Positions 36,905 through 46,362 are shown, counted from the stretch's first letter. The stretch is 64,000 nt of DNA from Moraxella lacunata (GCF_900453205.1 NZ_UGQU01000004.1:62001-126000); one strand, 5' to 3'. Notes: a model not told the origin generated them from the sequence alone. Translations and numbers: made by a program.

Positions 36905-39031
36905 ATGGCACGTAAAACCCCCTTAAATAGATACCGTAACATCGGTATTTCTGCACACATTGATGCAGGTAAAACCACGACCTCAGAGCGTATTTTGTTC
37001 TACACAGGTAAAAGCCACAAAATCGGCGAAGTGCACGAAGGTGCTGCAACGATGGACTGGATGGAGCAAGAGCAAGAGCGTGGTATTACCATTACTTCTG
37101 CTGCGACCACTTGCTTTTGGTCTGGCATGTCTGAGCAGTTCCCAGAACACCGCATTAACCTAATCGACACCCCCGGTCACGTTGACTTTACCATTGAAGT
37201 TGAGCGTTCTATGCGTGTACTTGATGGTGCATGCATGGTGTATTGTGCGGTTGGTGGTGTACAGCCTCAGTCAGAGACGGTATGGCGTCAAGCCAACAAA
37301 TACAAAGTGCCACGTCTTGCCTTTGTTAACAAAATGGACAGAACAGGTGCTAATTTCTTCCGTGTGGTTGAGCAAGTTAAAACCCGTCTGGGTGGTAATC
37401 CTGTGCCTGTGGTTGTGCCAATCGGTGCAGAAGACAGCTTTGAAGGTGTTGTTGACCTGCTTGAGATGAAATCCATCATTTGGGACGTAGAATCTCAAGG
37501 CATGAAGTTTGAATATGGCGAGATTCCTGCCGACCTAGTAGATACTGCCAACGAATGGCGTAACAACATGGTTGAAGCAGCTGCCGAGTCATCAGAAGAG
37601 CTGATGGACAAATACCTAGAAGAGGGCGACTTGTCTCGTGAAGACATCGTAGCAGGTCTTCGTGCTCGTACACTAGCGTGTGAAATCCAGCCAATGCTTT
37701 GTGGTACTGCCTTTAAAAACAAAGGCGTACAGCGTATGCTTGATGCCGTCATCGAGTTCTTGCCTGCCCCCACTGACGTTGAGGCCATCAAAGGCATTCT
37801 AGATGACAAAGATGAAACCGAAGGCAGCCGTGAGTCTTCTGATGACGCTCCATTTGCCGCCCTTGCATTCAAAATCATGAATGACAAATACGTGGGTAAC
37901 CTAACTTTCGTTCGTGTGTACTCAGGTGTGGCAAAACAAGGCGACAGCGTTTACAACCCTGTTAAGATGAAGCGTGAGCGTATCGGTCGTATCGTTGAGA
38001 TGCATGCCAACAGCCAAAACGAAGTTGATGAAGTTCGTGCGGGCGACATCGTCGCATTTGTGGGTCTAAAAGACGTAACCACGGGCGATACCTTGTGTGA
38101 TAATGACAACATCATCACCTTGGAACGCATGGAATTCCCAGACCCAGTTATTTCGCTAGCGGTTGAGCCAAAAACCAAAGCCGACCAAGAAAAAATGTCT
38201 ATCGCTCTAGGTCGTCTAGCCAAAGAAGACCCTTCGTTCCGTGTACGTACAGACGAAGAGAGTGGTCAGACCATTATCTCTGGTATGGGTGAATTGCACC
38301 TTGACATCATCGTTGACCGTATGAAGCGTGAATTTAACGTTGAAGCGAACATCGGTGCACCACAGGTTGCCTACCGTGAAACCATCCGTCAAACGGTTGA
38401 AGTTGAAGGTAAGTTTGTTCGTCAAACAGGTGGTCGTGGTAAGTTTGGTCATGTATGGCTACGTCTTGAGCCACTTGACCCAGAAGGTGATGTGGAATAC
38501 GAATTTGCTGAAGAAATCGTGGGCGGTGTTGTACCAAAAGAATACCACGGTGCGGTAGATAAAGGTATCCAAGAGCGTATGAAGAACGGCGTTCTGGCAG
38601 GCTATCCAGTCGTTAACGTTAAAGCGACCCTATATGATGGTTCTTACCATGACGTGGACTCTGACGAGCTATCGTTTAAAATGGCGGGTTCTATCGCATT
38701 CAAGAAAGGCTTTATGCAAGCATCTCCTGCCCTGCTAGAGCCTATCATGAAAGTAGAAGTTGAGACCCCAGAAGACTACATGGGCGACATCATGGGCGAC
38801 CTTAACCGTCGTCGTGGCGTGGTTCAAGGCATGGGCGACTTGCCTGGTGGCACCAAAGCCATCCGTGCAGAAGTACCATTGGCTGAAATGTTCGGCTATG
38901 CCACCCAAATGCGTTCTATGTCTCAAGGTCGTGCAACTTACTCTATGGAATTTGCCAAATACCAAGAAACGCCTAAGAATGTGGCAGACGAGATTATCAA
39001 GAAATTCACTGCCAAAGATGATGATGAGTAA
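36905..39031 (+). CDS. fusA: Elongation factor G
   Basis: The translocase GTPase of protein synthesis, also acting in ribosome recycling. The 708-residue protein has the P-loop [15 protein letters not shown], switch [11 protein letters not shown] and NKMDRTGA. The later domains II-V include [18 protein letters not shown] and a C-terminal [13 protein letters not shown]. All G motifs and length are normal. Third gene of the str operon. Confidence 0.98.
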   Translation: MARKTPLNRYRNIGISAHIDAGKTTTSERILFYTGKSHKIGEVHEGAATMDWMEQEQERGITITSAATTCFWSGMSEQFPEHRINLIDTPGHVDFTIEVERSMRVLDGACMVYCAVGGVQPQSETVWRQANKYKVPRLAFVNKMDRTGANFFRVVEQVKTRLGGNPVPVVVPIGAEDSFEGVVDLLEMKSIIWDVESQGMKFEYGEIPADLVDTANEWRNNMVEAAAESSEELMDKYLEEGDLSREDIVAGLRARTLACEIQPMLCGTAFKNKGVQRMLDAVIEFLPAPTDVEAIKGILDDKDETEGSRESSDDAPFAALAFKIMNDKYVGNLTFVRVYSGVAKQGDSVYNPVKMKRERIGRIVEMHANSQNEVDEVRAGDIVAFVGLKDVTTGDTLCDNDNIITLERMEFPDPVISLAVEPKTKADQEKMSIALGRLAKEDPSFRVRTDEESGQTIISGMGELHLDIIVDRMKREFNVEANIGAPQVAYRETIRQTVEVEGKFVRQTGGRGKFGHVWLRLEPLDPEGDVEYEFAEEIVGGVVPKEYHGAVDKGIQERMKNGVLAGYPVVNVKATLYDGSYHDVDSDELSFKMAGSIAFKKGFMQASPALLEPIMKVEVETPEDYMGDIMGDLNRRRGVVQGMGDLPGGTKAIRAEVPLAEMFGYATQMRSMSQGRATYSMEFAKYQETPKNVADEIIKKFTAKDDDE

Positions 39032-39138
39032 TCATAATCATCTCACTTAAATCCGTTTTGGTTTGTCCATAAGTGGCAAGCCAAAACAATCATTTATCAA
39101 AACCTTGTGCAGTTTGCACGAATCAAAAGGATATTATC

Positions 39139-40329
39139 ATGGCCAAAGCCAAATTCGAACGTAACAAACCACACGTAAACGTTGGTACCATCGGTCACGT
39201 TGACCACGGTAAAACTACCCTAACTGCTGCTATCGCAACTGTTGCTGCTAAGCACCACGGTGGTGAAGCAAAAGACTACGCTGCCATTGACTCAGCGCCT
39301 GAAGAAAAAGCTCGTGGTATTACCATTAATACCTCTCACATCGAGTACGACACTGCTAACCGTCACTATGCACACGTAGACTGCCCCGGTCACGCCGACT
39401 ATGTTAAAAACATGATTACTGGTGCTGCTCAAATGGACGGTGCTATCCTAGTTGTTGCTGCCACCGACGGTCCTATGCCACAAACTCGTGAGCACATCCT
39501 TCTATCTCGTCAGGTTGGCGTACCTTACATCATGGTATTCATGAACAAGTGCGACCTAGTAGATGACGAAGAACTACTAGAACTGGTAGAAATGGAAGTA
39601 CGTGAACTTCTGTCTGACTACGACTTCCCAGGTGATGACACCCCAATCATCAAAGGTTCTGCTCTTCTAGGTCTAAACGGTGACGCTGGTCAATACGGCG
39701 AGCCTGCCATCCTAGAACTACTAGACACCCTAGACAGCTACATCCCTGAGCCTGAGCGTGACATCGATAAAGCATTCCTAATGCCAATCGAAGACGTATT
39801 CTCAATCTCTGGTCGTGGTACTGTGGTAACTGGTCGTGTTGAATCTGGTATCATCAAAGTAGGCGATGAAGTTGAAATCGTTGGTATCAAAGACACTGCC
39901 AAGACTACCTGTACTGGTGTTGAGATGTTCCGTAAGCTACTAGACGAAGGTCGTGCAGGTGAAAACTGTGGTATCCTTCTACGTGGTACTAAGCGTGAAG
40001 AAGTTCAACGTGGCCAAGTACTTGCTAAGCCCGGTTCAATCACCCCTCACACCCAATTTGATGCAGAAGTATACGTACTGTCAAAAGAAGAAGGTGGTCG
40101 TCACACCCCATTCCTAAATGGCTATCGTCCACAGTTCTACTTCCGTACCACTGACGTAACTGGTGCCATTACTCTACAAGAAGGTACTGAAATGGTTATG
40201 CCTGGTGACAACGTTGAGATGAGTGTTGAGCTTATCCACCCAATCGCTATGGACAAAGGTCTACGCTTCGCCATCCGTGAAGGTGGTCGTACCGTAGGTG
40301 CTGGTGTTGTTGCTAACGTTAAGAACTAA
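39139..40329 (+). CDS. tuf: Elongation factor Tu
   Basis: EF-Tu delivers aminoacyl-tRNA to the ribosome as a GTP complex. The 396-residue protein starts [20 protein letters not shown] and has [30 protein letters not shown] and [11 protein letters not shown]. The frame opens at 39073, but AAAAGGA precedes ATG 39139, the universal N-terminus. The codon use is strongly biased, as expected for a highly expressed gene. Last gene of the str operon. Confidence 0.98.
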   Translation: MAKAKFERNKPHVNVGTIGHVDHGKTTLTAAIATVAAKHHGGEAKDYAAIDSAPEEKARGITINTSHIEYDTANRHYAHVDCPGHADYVKNMITGAAQMDGAILVVAATDGPMPQTREHILLSRQVGVPYIMVFMNKCDLVDDEELLELVEMEVRELLSDYDFPGDDTPIIKGSALLGLNGDAGQYGEPAILELLDTLDSYIPEPERDIDKAFLMPIEDVFSISGRGTVVTGRVESGIIKVGDEVEIVGIKDTAKTTCTGVEMFRKLLDEGRAGENCGILLRGTKREEVQRGQVLAKPGSITPHTQFDAEVYVLSKEEGGRHTPFLNGYRPQFYFRTTDVTGAITLQEGTEMVMPGDNVEMSVELIHPIAMDKGLRFAIREGGRTVGAGVVANVKN

Positions 40330-40370
40330 TCTAACAAGATTGGCTTAAGAGTAAACAAGACTAATAGTCA

Positions 40371-40413
40371 AAACCAAACCCCCTGCCAGAGATGGTGGGG
40401 GGTTTGGGTTTTT
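40371..40413 (+). terminator. Terminator of the str operon
   Basis: AAACCAAACCCCCTGCC pairs with GGTGGGGGGTTTGGGTTTT (imperfectly), a long GC-rich stem followed by a T run. Confidence 0.75.
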
Positions 40414-40436
40414 GGAAAAGGAAAAAAGGGGTGAAG

Positions 40437-41591
40437 TCAATGAAGTATGACTTCCAAACGACTAAAACCTGACGCAGGATAGATGGCATGGTCAAAGTAG
40501 TCATCAGACGCAGGGCGAATCTTACCCACCTGCTCTGCCAAGCACTCTACTAATAGCCCTAGTTCAAGCTGTGCCAATGGCTTACCAGGGCAGACATGAA
40601 TGCCATGTCCATAGACCAGATTGTTAGCTTGGCTTCGGTATGGCTCAAAACTGTCCGCTTGATGAAAGGCTTCGGGGTCACGGTTGGCAGACTGCCAGTT
40701 AATCGTGATTTTGGCATCTTTGGGAATGTCCACGCCATGTAGAGTGACAGGGCAGGTGGTGCGTCGTCTGTTGGTGATGAGCGGGTCGTGTAAACGCAGT
40801 ATTTCTAAGACGGCATTATCAATGTCTTGGGGGTTGGCTTTTAGATGAGTCAAGACATCAGGATGATGAATAAAAAATTCAAAAATAATCCCGACCGCTG
40901 ACGACATGGTGGACAGCTCGCCCACTGTCCAGTTACGAATGAGTGAGACAAGCTCTTCATCGCTCATTACTCGCTTGCCTTGTGACAGCATGACTACGTC
41001 GTTCATCAATTCAAAGGTCACATCATCAGGGCGTTTTGTCCGCTTGTCATCCAAAATCGCCTTGATATAACTGTCAAATTCTAAGGCGACACTGGCAATC
41101 TCATCCCGATTTTGGCTTAGTGTGGCTTTGCGGTTTTTCTCAATCCATGCGTTCAGCGGCGCTTCGGTCTCATCGCCCCAGCCCATAAAGGCATTTTGTA
41201 GCTTGACAGCATAAGTTTTGGCAAACTCTGCCATGATGTTAATGGGCTGATCCTTGGGCAGTTGGCTTACTAAGCTGTCAATCAGCTCTTTGGCGATGGG
41301 GCGAAATCTCGCCATGCGGTCGGCGGTGAAATATTTATCATTAATCGCACGAAATGCCGTATGAACAGGTGCGTCCATGCCGTTTGGCACAGCGATATGA
41401 CGTTCTGAGACGTGATTGGAAAATGTCGTAGGGTTGTTTAGAATGTGCATGACATCGGCATGAGAAAACACGCTATAACCGAGCTTATCATCATGGGCGA
41501 TGGGACAGCGTGCTCGCATGTCGTCGTAAGCACGACGCTGATTTTTCTGAACTTGTTCATCATCAGATTGCCAGTTGATAGAAGTGGACAT
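40437..41591 (-). CDS. Cytochrome P450
   Basis: A 384-residue soluble bacterial P450 (class I size). The heme-binding loop YGHGIHVCPGKPLA has the thiolate Cys334. The ExxR pair of helix K is Glu263-Arg266 in LEILRLHDP, followed by the ITNRRRTT segment. In helix I the oxygen-activating AGxxT motif appears as VGELST (223-228), with serine or threonine at the key position. No ferredoxin or reductase gene is adjacent, so the redox partner is elsewhere. Substrate unknown. The gene is alone, convergent with tuf. Confidence 0.88.
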   Translation of the reverse strand: MSTSINWQSDDEQVQKNQRRAYDDMRARCPIAHDDKLGYSVFSHADVMHILNNPTTFSNHVSERHIAVPNGMDAPVHTAFRAINDKYFTADRMARFRPIAKELIDSLVSQLPKDQPINIMAEFAKTYAVKLQNAFMGWGDETEAPLNAWIEKNRKATLSQNRDEIASVALEFDSYIKAILDDKRTKRPDDVTFELMNDVVMLSQGKRVMSDEELVSLIRNWTVGELSTMSSAVGIIFEFFIHHPDVLTHLKANPQDIDNAVLEILRLHDPLITNRRRTTCPVTLHGVDIPKDAKITINWQSANRDPEAFHQADSFEPYRSQANNLVYGHGIHVCPGKPLAQLELGLLVECLAEQVGKIRPASDDYFDHAIYPASGFSRLEVILH

Positions 41592-41702
41592 AAATTATCC
41601 TTGGACGGTGAATGGTCTTGCCATTGTAATCAACGCATGATAATCCTGCTATTAGCCCTTGGGGGTAGGGTATGATGGTTTTGTTTTGCCAATAAACTTA
41701 AA

Positions 41703-41808
41703 TATAGTCTGCCAACTTTGAAACAATACTGCGTCAAACTCGCTCGTAGTACTACTTGTACAACTTCGCTCGTTTTCCTTGTCTTATTTCAAAATTTGTT
41801 TGACTATA
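41703..41808. repeat. 106-bp element with TATAGTC inverted ends
   Basis: TATAGTC (41703-41709) and GACTATA (41802-41808) bound a non-coding stretch with ACTGCGTCAAACTCGCTCG and ACTTCGCTCGTTTTCC inside. The organisation recalls the short TATAGTGGATTAA-ended elements common in Neisseria, but the sequence differs. Probably a MITE derived from an insertion sequence. Confidence 0.5.
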
Positions 41809-41846
41809 AAAAAGCGAAACTGCCAAATTGGTCAGTTTCGCTTTTT
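41809..41846 (-). terminator. Terminator of the MetE-like gene
   Basis: AAAAAGCGAAACTG (41809-41822) pairs perfectly with CAGTTTCGCTTTTT (41833-41846), a 14-bp stem with tracts on both sides. It starts right at the end of the neighbouring repeat. Confidence 0.8.
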
Positions 41847-41880
41847 GTTTGTTATTTAAAAACAATTATTTTTAGGGAAA

Positions 41881-43023
41881 TCATTCACCCCAAACTTCAT
41901 CAGCAATCTCTCTAATCATCTTCACCTTCGCCCATTGAGCTTCTTCGGTTAGGATGTTACCTTCTTCTGTGGACGCAAATCCGCATTGTGGCGATAGGCA
42001 TAGTTGGTTAATGTCCACGTATTGCGTGGCCTCACGGATACGGGCGATGATGTCGTCTTTGTTTTCAAGGTCGCCTGTTTTTGAAGTTACTAAGCCTAGC
42101 ACGACTTGTTGGTCTTTGATGTGGGCAAGTGGGGCAAAGTCGCCTGCTCGCTCGCTGTCATATTCCAAGAAAAAGCCGTCCACTCGGCACGTACCAAACA
42201 GCACCTCGGCAATCGGAGCATAACCGCCTTCTGAGAACCACGTTGAGCGGAAGTTGCCACGACAGATGTGCATGGTGATTTGCATGTCGGCAGGTTTGGC
42301 GTCCACGATGCGGTTTAGCATGGCGACATAATCGACCGCCAATTTGTCAAAATCAATGCCTCGTTTGGCAAATTCTGCCTTTTTGTCCAACGCACAAAAC
42401 TGCCCCCAACTGGTGTCGTCGAGTTGTAGGTTACGCAAACCCATCTCATAAAACTTGTGCATGGCTTTGATGTAAGCGTCTGCAATGTCTTGATATAGGA
42501 CGCTCTCGTCTTTGTATCGTTCAATCGGCTCATAGTTCACATCACGCACGCACGCCACAAGGTGTGGCATAGAAGGCGATGGAATGGTGAATTTGGTGGG
42601 GGTGTCGCCAGCACAATCTTTTAGGATTTGGTAGGCTTTGACAAAGGGGTGTGAGTCCGAAAAATCAATCTTATCCACGATTTTGACGCTATAACTTTTT
42701 GGTTTGGCGTCCTTAAATTGCACCGAAAAATTCTCGGTCTCTACCCATTCCACGCCGTCCAATTCCGCCATAAAGTCCAAATGCCACCACACACGGCTAA
42801 ACTCACCGTCCGTGACAGCGTGCAAGCCGTTTTCTTTTTGTTTGGCGACCAGTTTGCCAATTTCATCTTTTAGAATAACATCGTACTCATCTTGGCTTAT
42901 CTCGCCAGCATTTAGCTTGGCTTTGGCATTCATTAAAGACTCAGTACGCAAAAACGAGCCGACCACATCATTACGATAAGGGGCGACATTGCGGGGTTTT
43001 GCATTTGGGAAAAGTTGGCTCAT
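41881..43023 (-). CDS. MetE-C-terminal-like cobalamin-independent methyltransferase (YxjG/YxjH type)
   Basis: A 380-residue TIM-barrel protein of the Meth_synt_2 family, homologous to the catalytic half of MetE. It has YRNDVVGSFLRTESL at the start, TDGEFSRVWWHLDF, PSPSMPHLV, LQLDDTSWGQFC, ITMHICRGNFRSTW with the zinc-ligand histidine and cysteine (HICRGN), and QLCLSPQCGFAST with the last zinc cysteine. Such proteins transfer methyl groups to homocysteine or related thiols; the methyl donor is uncertain because the N-terminal half of MetE is absent. It lies just downstream of the retron locus. Confidence 0.85.
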   Translation of the reverse strand: MSQLFPNAKPRNVAPYRNDVVGSFLRTESLMNAKAKLNAGEISQDEYDVILKDEIGKLVAKQKENGLHAVTDGEFSRVWWHLDFMAELDGVEWVETENFSVQFKDAKPKSYSVKIVDKIDFSDSHPFVKAYQILKDCAGDTPTKFTIPSPSMPHLVACVRDVNYEPIERYKDESVLYQDIADAYIKAMHKFYEMGLRNLQLDDTSWGQFCALDKKAEFAKRGIDFDKLAVDYVAMLNRIVDAKPADMQITMHICRGNFRSTWFSEGGYAPIAEVLFGTCRVDGFFLEYDSERAGDFAPLAHIKDQQVVLGLVTSKTGDLENKDDIIARIREATQYVDINQLCLSPQCGFASTEEGNILTEEAQWAKVKMIREIADEVWGE

Positions 43024-43145
43024 GGCTTACTCTCTTTGGGTTGGTTAAAAAAATGTTACAAAATTACAAAAAATAACTTACCATTGGTTTGGTATTGTAA
43101 CATGATTTTAGAAATAGTTAAAAGGAAAGCTTTTTTGTAAAGTAT

Positions 43146-44087
43146 TTAAGGGGCTATCTTATTGAGCTTATTTAATAATTTATCAGCTTCATCTTGATGA
43201 AATCTTCTTAAATTATACACCTTTCCTTTTATGCTGTTGTATAATTTTTTATATTCTTCCTTATTGTAATTTTTATAAAATTTTTCACAAAAATAAACTT
43301 CTGAGCGAATAGAATTACGCTCTTTTTTGCTTAAAGTTAGACGTTGTGTAGAAACATTGATTTGGGTAACTTTTTGCCTATCTTTGCCATTTTTCATAAT
43401 AGAATGTTTTTTGCGATTTGGTTTAACATTGATACTTGCTAATAAACCATAAACTTTAGAGATAATTTCTGATTTCTCTTTGTTGCTTAATATTCTTTTA
43501 CTGGAAATTGTTATATCATCTACAAATCGGGTATAAATCCAACCTTTTTTGCCAAACTCTTCGACCAGCTTAGGTTCTCTCTGCCATAAAACTAAATTAC
43601 CAATATAACCACTTACCTTGCTGCCTTGAACTAAAGAGCCTTTAAAAGTAGTTATTTCCGCCAAACATTCTGCTACCTCATGAGAGAATTTAAAGAAGTT
43701 ACTCCAAATTTGATAAACTAAATTCTTGGTGATGCTAGGGAAAAAGTTTTTTATATCTTCACTAATAATAGTTTTCGGTTGTAGGTGTTGTTTTGCATTG
43801 GTGATATAATCCCTCTTTTTGATTCCGCCATGCAAATAGCTAGGAAATTTCAATACATTGAAAAAATTTTTAACGATTTTTGCATGTACTTTTTTTAATT
43901 CTTCTTTTACATCATAAGTTTCACGAAAAGAGCCGTCTTCTTTTTTGACTCTTCCTTGCAAAAAGAAGAAGTTATCTGAATTTTTTTGTAAGAATAGCAA
44001 TCTTTCTAGAGTGATATCCAAAGACAGAGCCAGACTTTTTAGGTTGGCTATTGGTTTATAAGGGTAGTGAAACGTATTGTTATCCAT
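43146..44087 (-). CDS. Retron-type reverse transcriptase
   Basis: A 313-residue RNA-dependent DNA polymerase of the retron group. Visible motifs in order: region X NAKQH (97-101, the NAxxH motif typical of retron enzymes); SEDIKNFFPSI with catalytic Asp111; VQGSKVSGYIGNL (153-165) in place of the usual QGxxxSP; YTRFVDDITIS with catalytic Asp190-Asp191; and KVTQINV at the place of the VTG motif, so the glycine is replaced. The C-terminal 80 residues are lysine-rich and probably bind the RNA. The gene is markedly AT-richer than its neighbours. Its start overlaps the XRE gene by 8 bp. It would make msDNA from the RNA encoded upstream; that product is inferred. Confidence 0.85.
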   Translation of the reverse strand: MDNNTFHYPYKPIANLKSLALSLDITLERLLFLQKNSDNFFFLQGRVKKEDGSFRETYDVKEELKKVHAKIVKNFFNVLKFPSYLHGGIKKRDYITNAKQHLQPKTIISEDIKNFFPSITKNLVYQIWSNFFKFSHEVAECLAEITTFKGSLVQGSKVSGYIGNLVLWQREPKLVEEFGKKGWIYTRFVDDITISSKRILSNKEKSEIISKVYGLLASINVKPNRKKHSIMKNGKDRQKVTQINVSTQRLTLSKKERNSIRSEVYFCEKFYKNYNKEEYKKLYNSIKGKVYNLRRFHQDEADKLLNKLNKIAP

Positions 44088-44367
44088 TTGATTCGTTCAT
44101 TAAGGATAGGGCGAGATAAGATAATTTTTCTGACAACTCAGGACTGATATTTTTTCTTTCATCATTTTCCGTTGCCAAAAATATTAAAATGGTTGTTGGT
44201 ATGTCCAAAGCACTGCATATTTTTTCAATGGACGAAATATTGGGATCTCTTTTTCCTTGCTCTAAAAGAGTCAAGTAGGAAATAGACAATCCAGAAATTT
44301 CTGCTAATTTAGTTTTAGTAAAGCCTTTTTGGTTGCGACATAGTTTAATTGCTTTGCCAATATTCAT
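44080..44367 (-). CDS. XRE-family regulator of the retron locus
   Basis: A 95-residue protein. The Cro/CI-type helix-turn-helix spans about residues 5-62: IKLCRNQKGFTKTKLAEISG, LSISYLTLLEQGKRDPNI and IEKICSALDIPTTIL. A short tail, SPELSEKLSYLALSLMN, follows. It could repress the locus or act as the retron's accessory effector/antitoxin partner; some retron types carry such an HTH protein. The gene overlaps the reverse transcriptase start by 8 bp, so the two are translationally coupled. Confidence 0.8.
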   Translation of the reverse strand: MNIGKAIKLCRNQKGFTKTKLAEISGLSISYLTLLEQGKRDPNISSIEKICSALDIPTTILIFLATENDERKNISPELSEKLSYLALSLMNESNG

Positions 44368-44443
44368 AATTAGGATTTCTTTGTTTTAAGATTAAAAAAA
44401 TAATAAATAAAAGCAACCTGCTGTATTTCAGCAAAATAAAAAA

Positions 44444-44701
44444 TCATTCATCTTTATGTGCATATTCAAAAAATTGATTTAATATTTCTGAACCTTCATT
44501 TAAGATGACAAAGCGAAGAATAATACCAATGACATTGCCAAGCCTTCTTAATATGTCTTCATTTTTAACATTCTGACAATTTTCAAGGTCTTGAATGATT
44601 TTCTCAAGTTTTGCCTTTCTACCACTATCCAAAGTATCATGCATTTCCAACTGAAGTTTTTTTAACTCTTCAATGGTCTGCTTTAAAAGATTGTTTTTCA
44701 T
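44444..44701 (-). CDS. Small charged coiled-coil protein of the retron locus
   Basis: An 85-residue protein with an N-terminal amphipathic coiled coil (LLKQTIEELKKLQLEMHD, about 4-50) and a more hydrophobic C-terminal helix (LRRLGNVIGIILRFVILN, about 50-70). No family is recognised. AAAGG stands eight bases before the ATG at 44701. It lies 76 bp upstream of the XRE gene on the same strand and directly after the structured RNA region, so it is a candidate retron effector or toxin. That role is inference from position and from the membrane-active look of the C-terminal helix. Confidence 0.6.
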   Translation of the reverse strand: MKNNLLKQTIEELKKLQLEMHDTLDSGRKAKLEKIIQDLENCQNVKNEDILRRLGNVIGIILRFVILNEGSEILNQFFEYAHKDE

Positions 44702-44702
44702 T

Positions 44703-44995
44703 TTAAAAACCTTTATATTAACGGTGCAAAATTACACCAGTTGCCAATATAATATTGAACCGATAAGGAATGCTTTGGATAGTACAGGTTGCTTTCTCAA
44801 TGGCTGGGTTGGCAGTTGCCTAGCCAACCCAGTACTCCGTTAGGCTTACGTTCTGCGTTTGGGAGAACGCCGATTTGCCCGAAAGTAGATTATCCAAGAA
44901 AGATAACCGACACTTAAATAAGTGCCACGTAGCAGTTCAACATATTAGGTTTTATCTTTTAAAGACGCATCGAGATGATTCATCTCGTCCGATAA
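44703..44995 (-). ncRNA. Candidate retron msr-msd RNA
   Basis: A gene-free segment between a strong minus-strand promoter and the coiled-coil gene, rich in perfect stems. Read on the minus strand: CGAGATG/CATCTCG near the 5' end; CACTTA/TAAGTG; CGTTCT/AGAACG (44849-44869); and a perfect 10-bp stem CTGGGTTGGC/GCCAACCCAG (44804-44832). TTGGATA (about 44896-44890) and TATCCAA (about 44782-44776) close the last two as a larger domain. CCTTTAT at the 5' end (44998-44992) can pair with ATAAAGG near the 3' end (about 44718-44712), as a1/a2 repeats do. The exact msr/msd limits and branching guanosine are not determined. Confidence 0.55.
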
Positions 44996-45000
44996 AGGAT

Positions 45001-45028
45001 ATTATATACAAAAAATTTACTAAGTCAA
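45001..45028 (-). promoter_or_regulatory. Promoter of the retron locus
   Basis: On the minus strand TTGACT (45028-45023) and TATAAT (45006-45001) are separated by 16 bp, near-perfect sigma-70 elements. Transcription would start near 44994, at the beginning of the structured RNA region. Confidence 0.75.
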
Positions 45029-45054
45029 TAATTTTTTTACTGATAGTCAAAAAA

Positions 45055-46362
45055 TCAACGCTCATTCGGCTTTAAAAAATACAATGCCACCACCGCAAGC
45101 AAAATAAACCCACTCGCCCCCAGATACAAATCATCTTTACCAATACCCATGTCCAAGAGCTTGCCTGCCAAAATGGGCGAGACGATAGAACCAATCCGTC
45201 CCACGCCGATTGCCGTGCCGACCCCTGTACTTCTAAATTCAGGGGCGTACAGCGTGGGGTTAATGGTGTATAGCCCTGTGATACAGCCATTGACAAGGCT
45301 ACCGACCAAAATGGCAAAGACAAGGGCAAGCGTCAAAGTGGGACTAAACACAAAGCCGATAATGGCAAGGGACGACAGCACGACAAATGCCATGAGCGTG
45401 GATTTGGGGGCAAATTTACTCACCAAAAAGCCAAAGATGAGCGAGCCTATTGTACCGCCAATGCTGATTGCCATACCGACCTTTTGGCTTTGTTCTTTGG
45501 CAAGCCCTGATGATTCTAGTAGGGCAGGTGTCCACGAGCTGATAAAATAAAAAGACGACATCACGGCAATGAACGCTACCCAAATGAGTAGAGTGGTCTT
45601 TAATTGACCTTTGGCAAAGAGCTGGCTAATGGGGGCTTTGGGTTTGGCGGATTGGGTTTGGGCGGGCAGTTGCCAGTTGCCTTGTTTGCCGATTTTGTGG
45701 GCGATGTTGGTGAGTTTGGCAAGGGCGTTGGCAGGTTGTTTTTGATTTAAAAAATCCACCGATTCAGGCAATAGGGCGATGAGTGCAATGAGTGCCAGCC
45801 CCGTTAAAACTGCCCCTGTCATAAACACCGAGCGAAAGCCGAACTCATCTTGGAGCATGACCGCCGACAGACCGCCGAGCATTGCACCCACCCCAAAGCC
45901 ACACGCATAAATGGCAATGGCAAGCCCACGCCATTTTTGGTTGGCGTATTCGCTCACGATGACGTTGGTGCATGGCAAAATACCGCCCACGCCAAGCCCT
46001 GTTATCACACGCCAAAAGCCGATACTTTCCACACTGTGCGAAAAATAAGTCATCAGCATACCCACCGCCGATAGGGCGGTTGCGATGATAAGTAGCGGAC
46101 GTCTGCCAAATTTATCCGCCAAGGGAGCCAGCCCCATAGAGCCAATCGCCATGCCAATAAAGCCTGCACTCATGAGCGTGCCAATCTCTGCCCCTGTCAG
46201 CCCAAGCTCGCTCTGAATGCTTTTGGCGGTAAAGGCAATCGCCAGCACATCAAAGCCGTCTAGCATATTTAGAATAACAGCTAAGGCAACGATGAGCCAC
46301 TGGTAGGCACTCATGGGCGTGTGGTTAATGGCGTGGGCTAGGTCGGTTTGGTGCGTGGTCAT
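45055..46362 (-). CDS. MFS transporter, aromatic acid:H+ symporter type
   Basis: A 435-residue inner-membrane protein with 12 predicted helices. The first helix carries LNMLDGFDVLAIAF (D35-x-x-D38), the signature of the AAHS family (PcaK, BenK, MucK). The MFS loop motif appears as LAPLADKFGRRPLLI, and the second-half loop as FLVSKFAPKSTL. Likely substrates are protocatechuate, benzoate, muconate or similar acids, but no catabolic genes are adjacent. It is the gene directly upstream of the retron promoter on the same strand. Confidence 0.82.
   Translation of the reverse strand: MTTHQTDLAHAINHTPMSAYQWLIVALAVILNMLDGFDVLAIAFTAKSIQSELGLTGAEIGTLMSAGFIGMAIGSMGLAPLADKFGRRPLLIIATALSAVGMLMTYFSHSVESIGFWRVITGLGVGGILPCTNVIVSEYANQKWRGLAIAIYACGFGVGAMLGGLSAVMLQDEFGFRSVFMTGAVLTGLALIALIALLPESVDFLNQKQPANALAKLTNIAHKIGKQGNWQLPAQTQSAKPKAPISQLFAKGQLKTTLLIWVAFIAVMSSFYFISSWTPALLESSGLAKEQSQKVGMAISIGGTIGSLIFGFLVSKFAPKSTLMAFVVLSSLAIIGFVFSPTLTLALVFAILVGSLVNGCITGLYTINPTLYAPEFRSTGVGTAIGVGRIGSIVSPILAGKLLDMGIGKDDLYLGASGFILLAVVALYFLKPNER

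Noticed and set aside
43146-44087. Reverse transcriptase of a group II intron or a diversity-generating retroelement
   Set aside because: There is no maturase or endonuclease domain, no intron RNA domains nearby, and no template/variable repeat pair seen; the NAxxH motif and upstream structured RNA fit a retron better.
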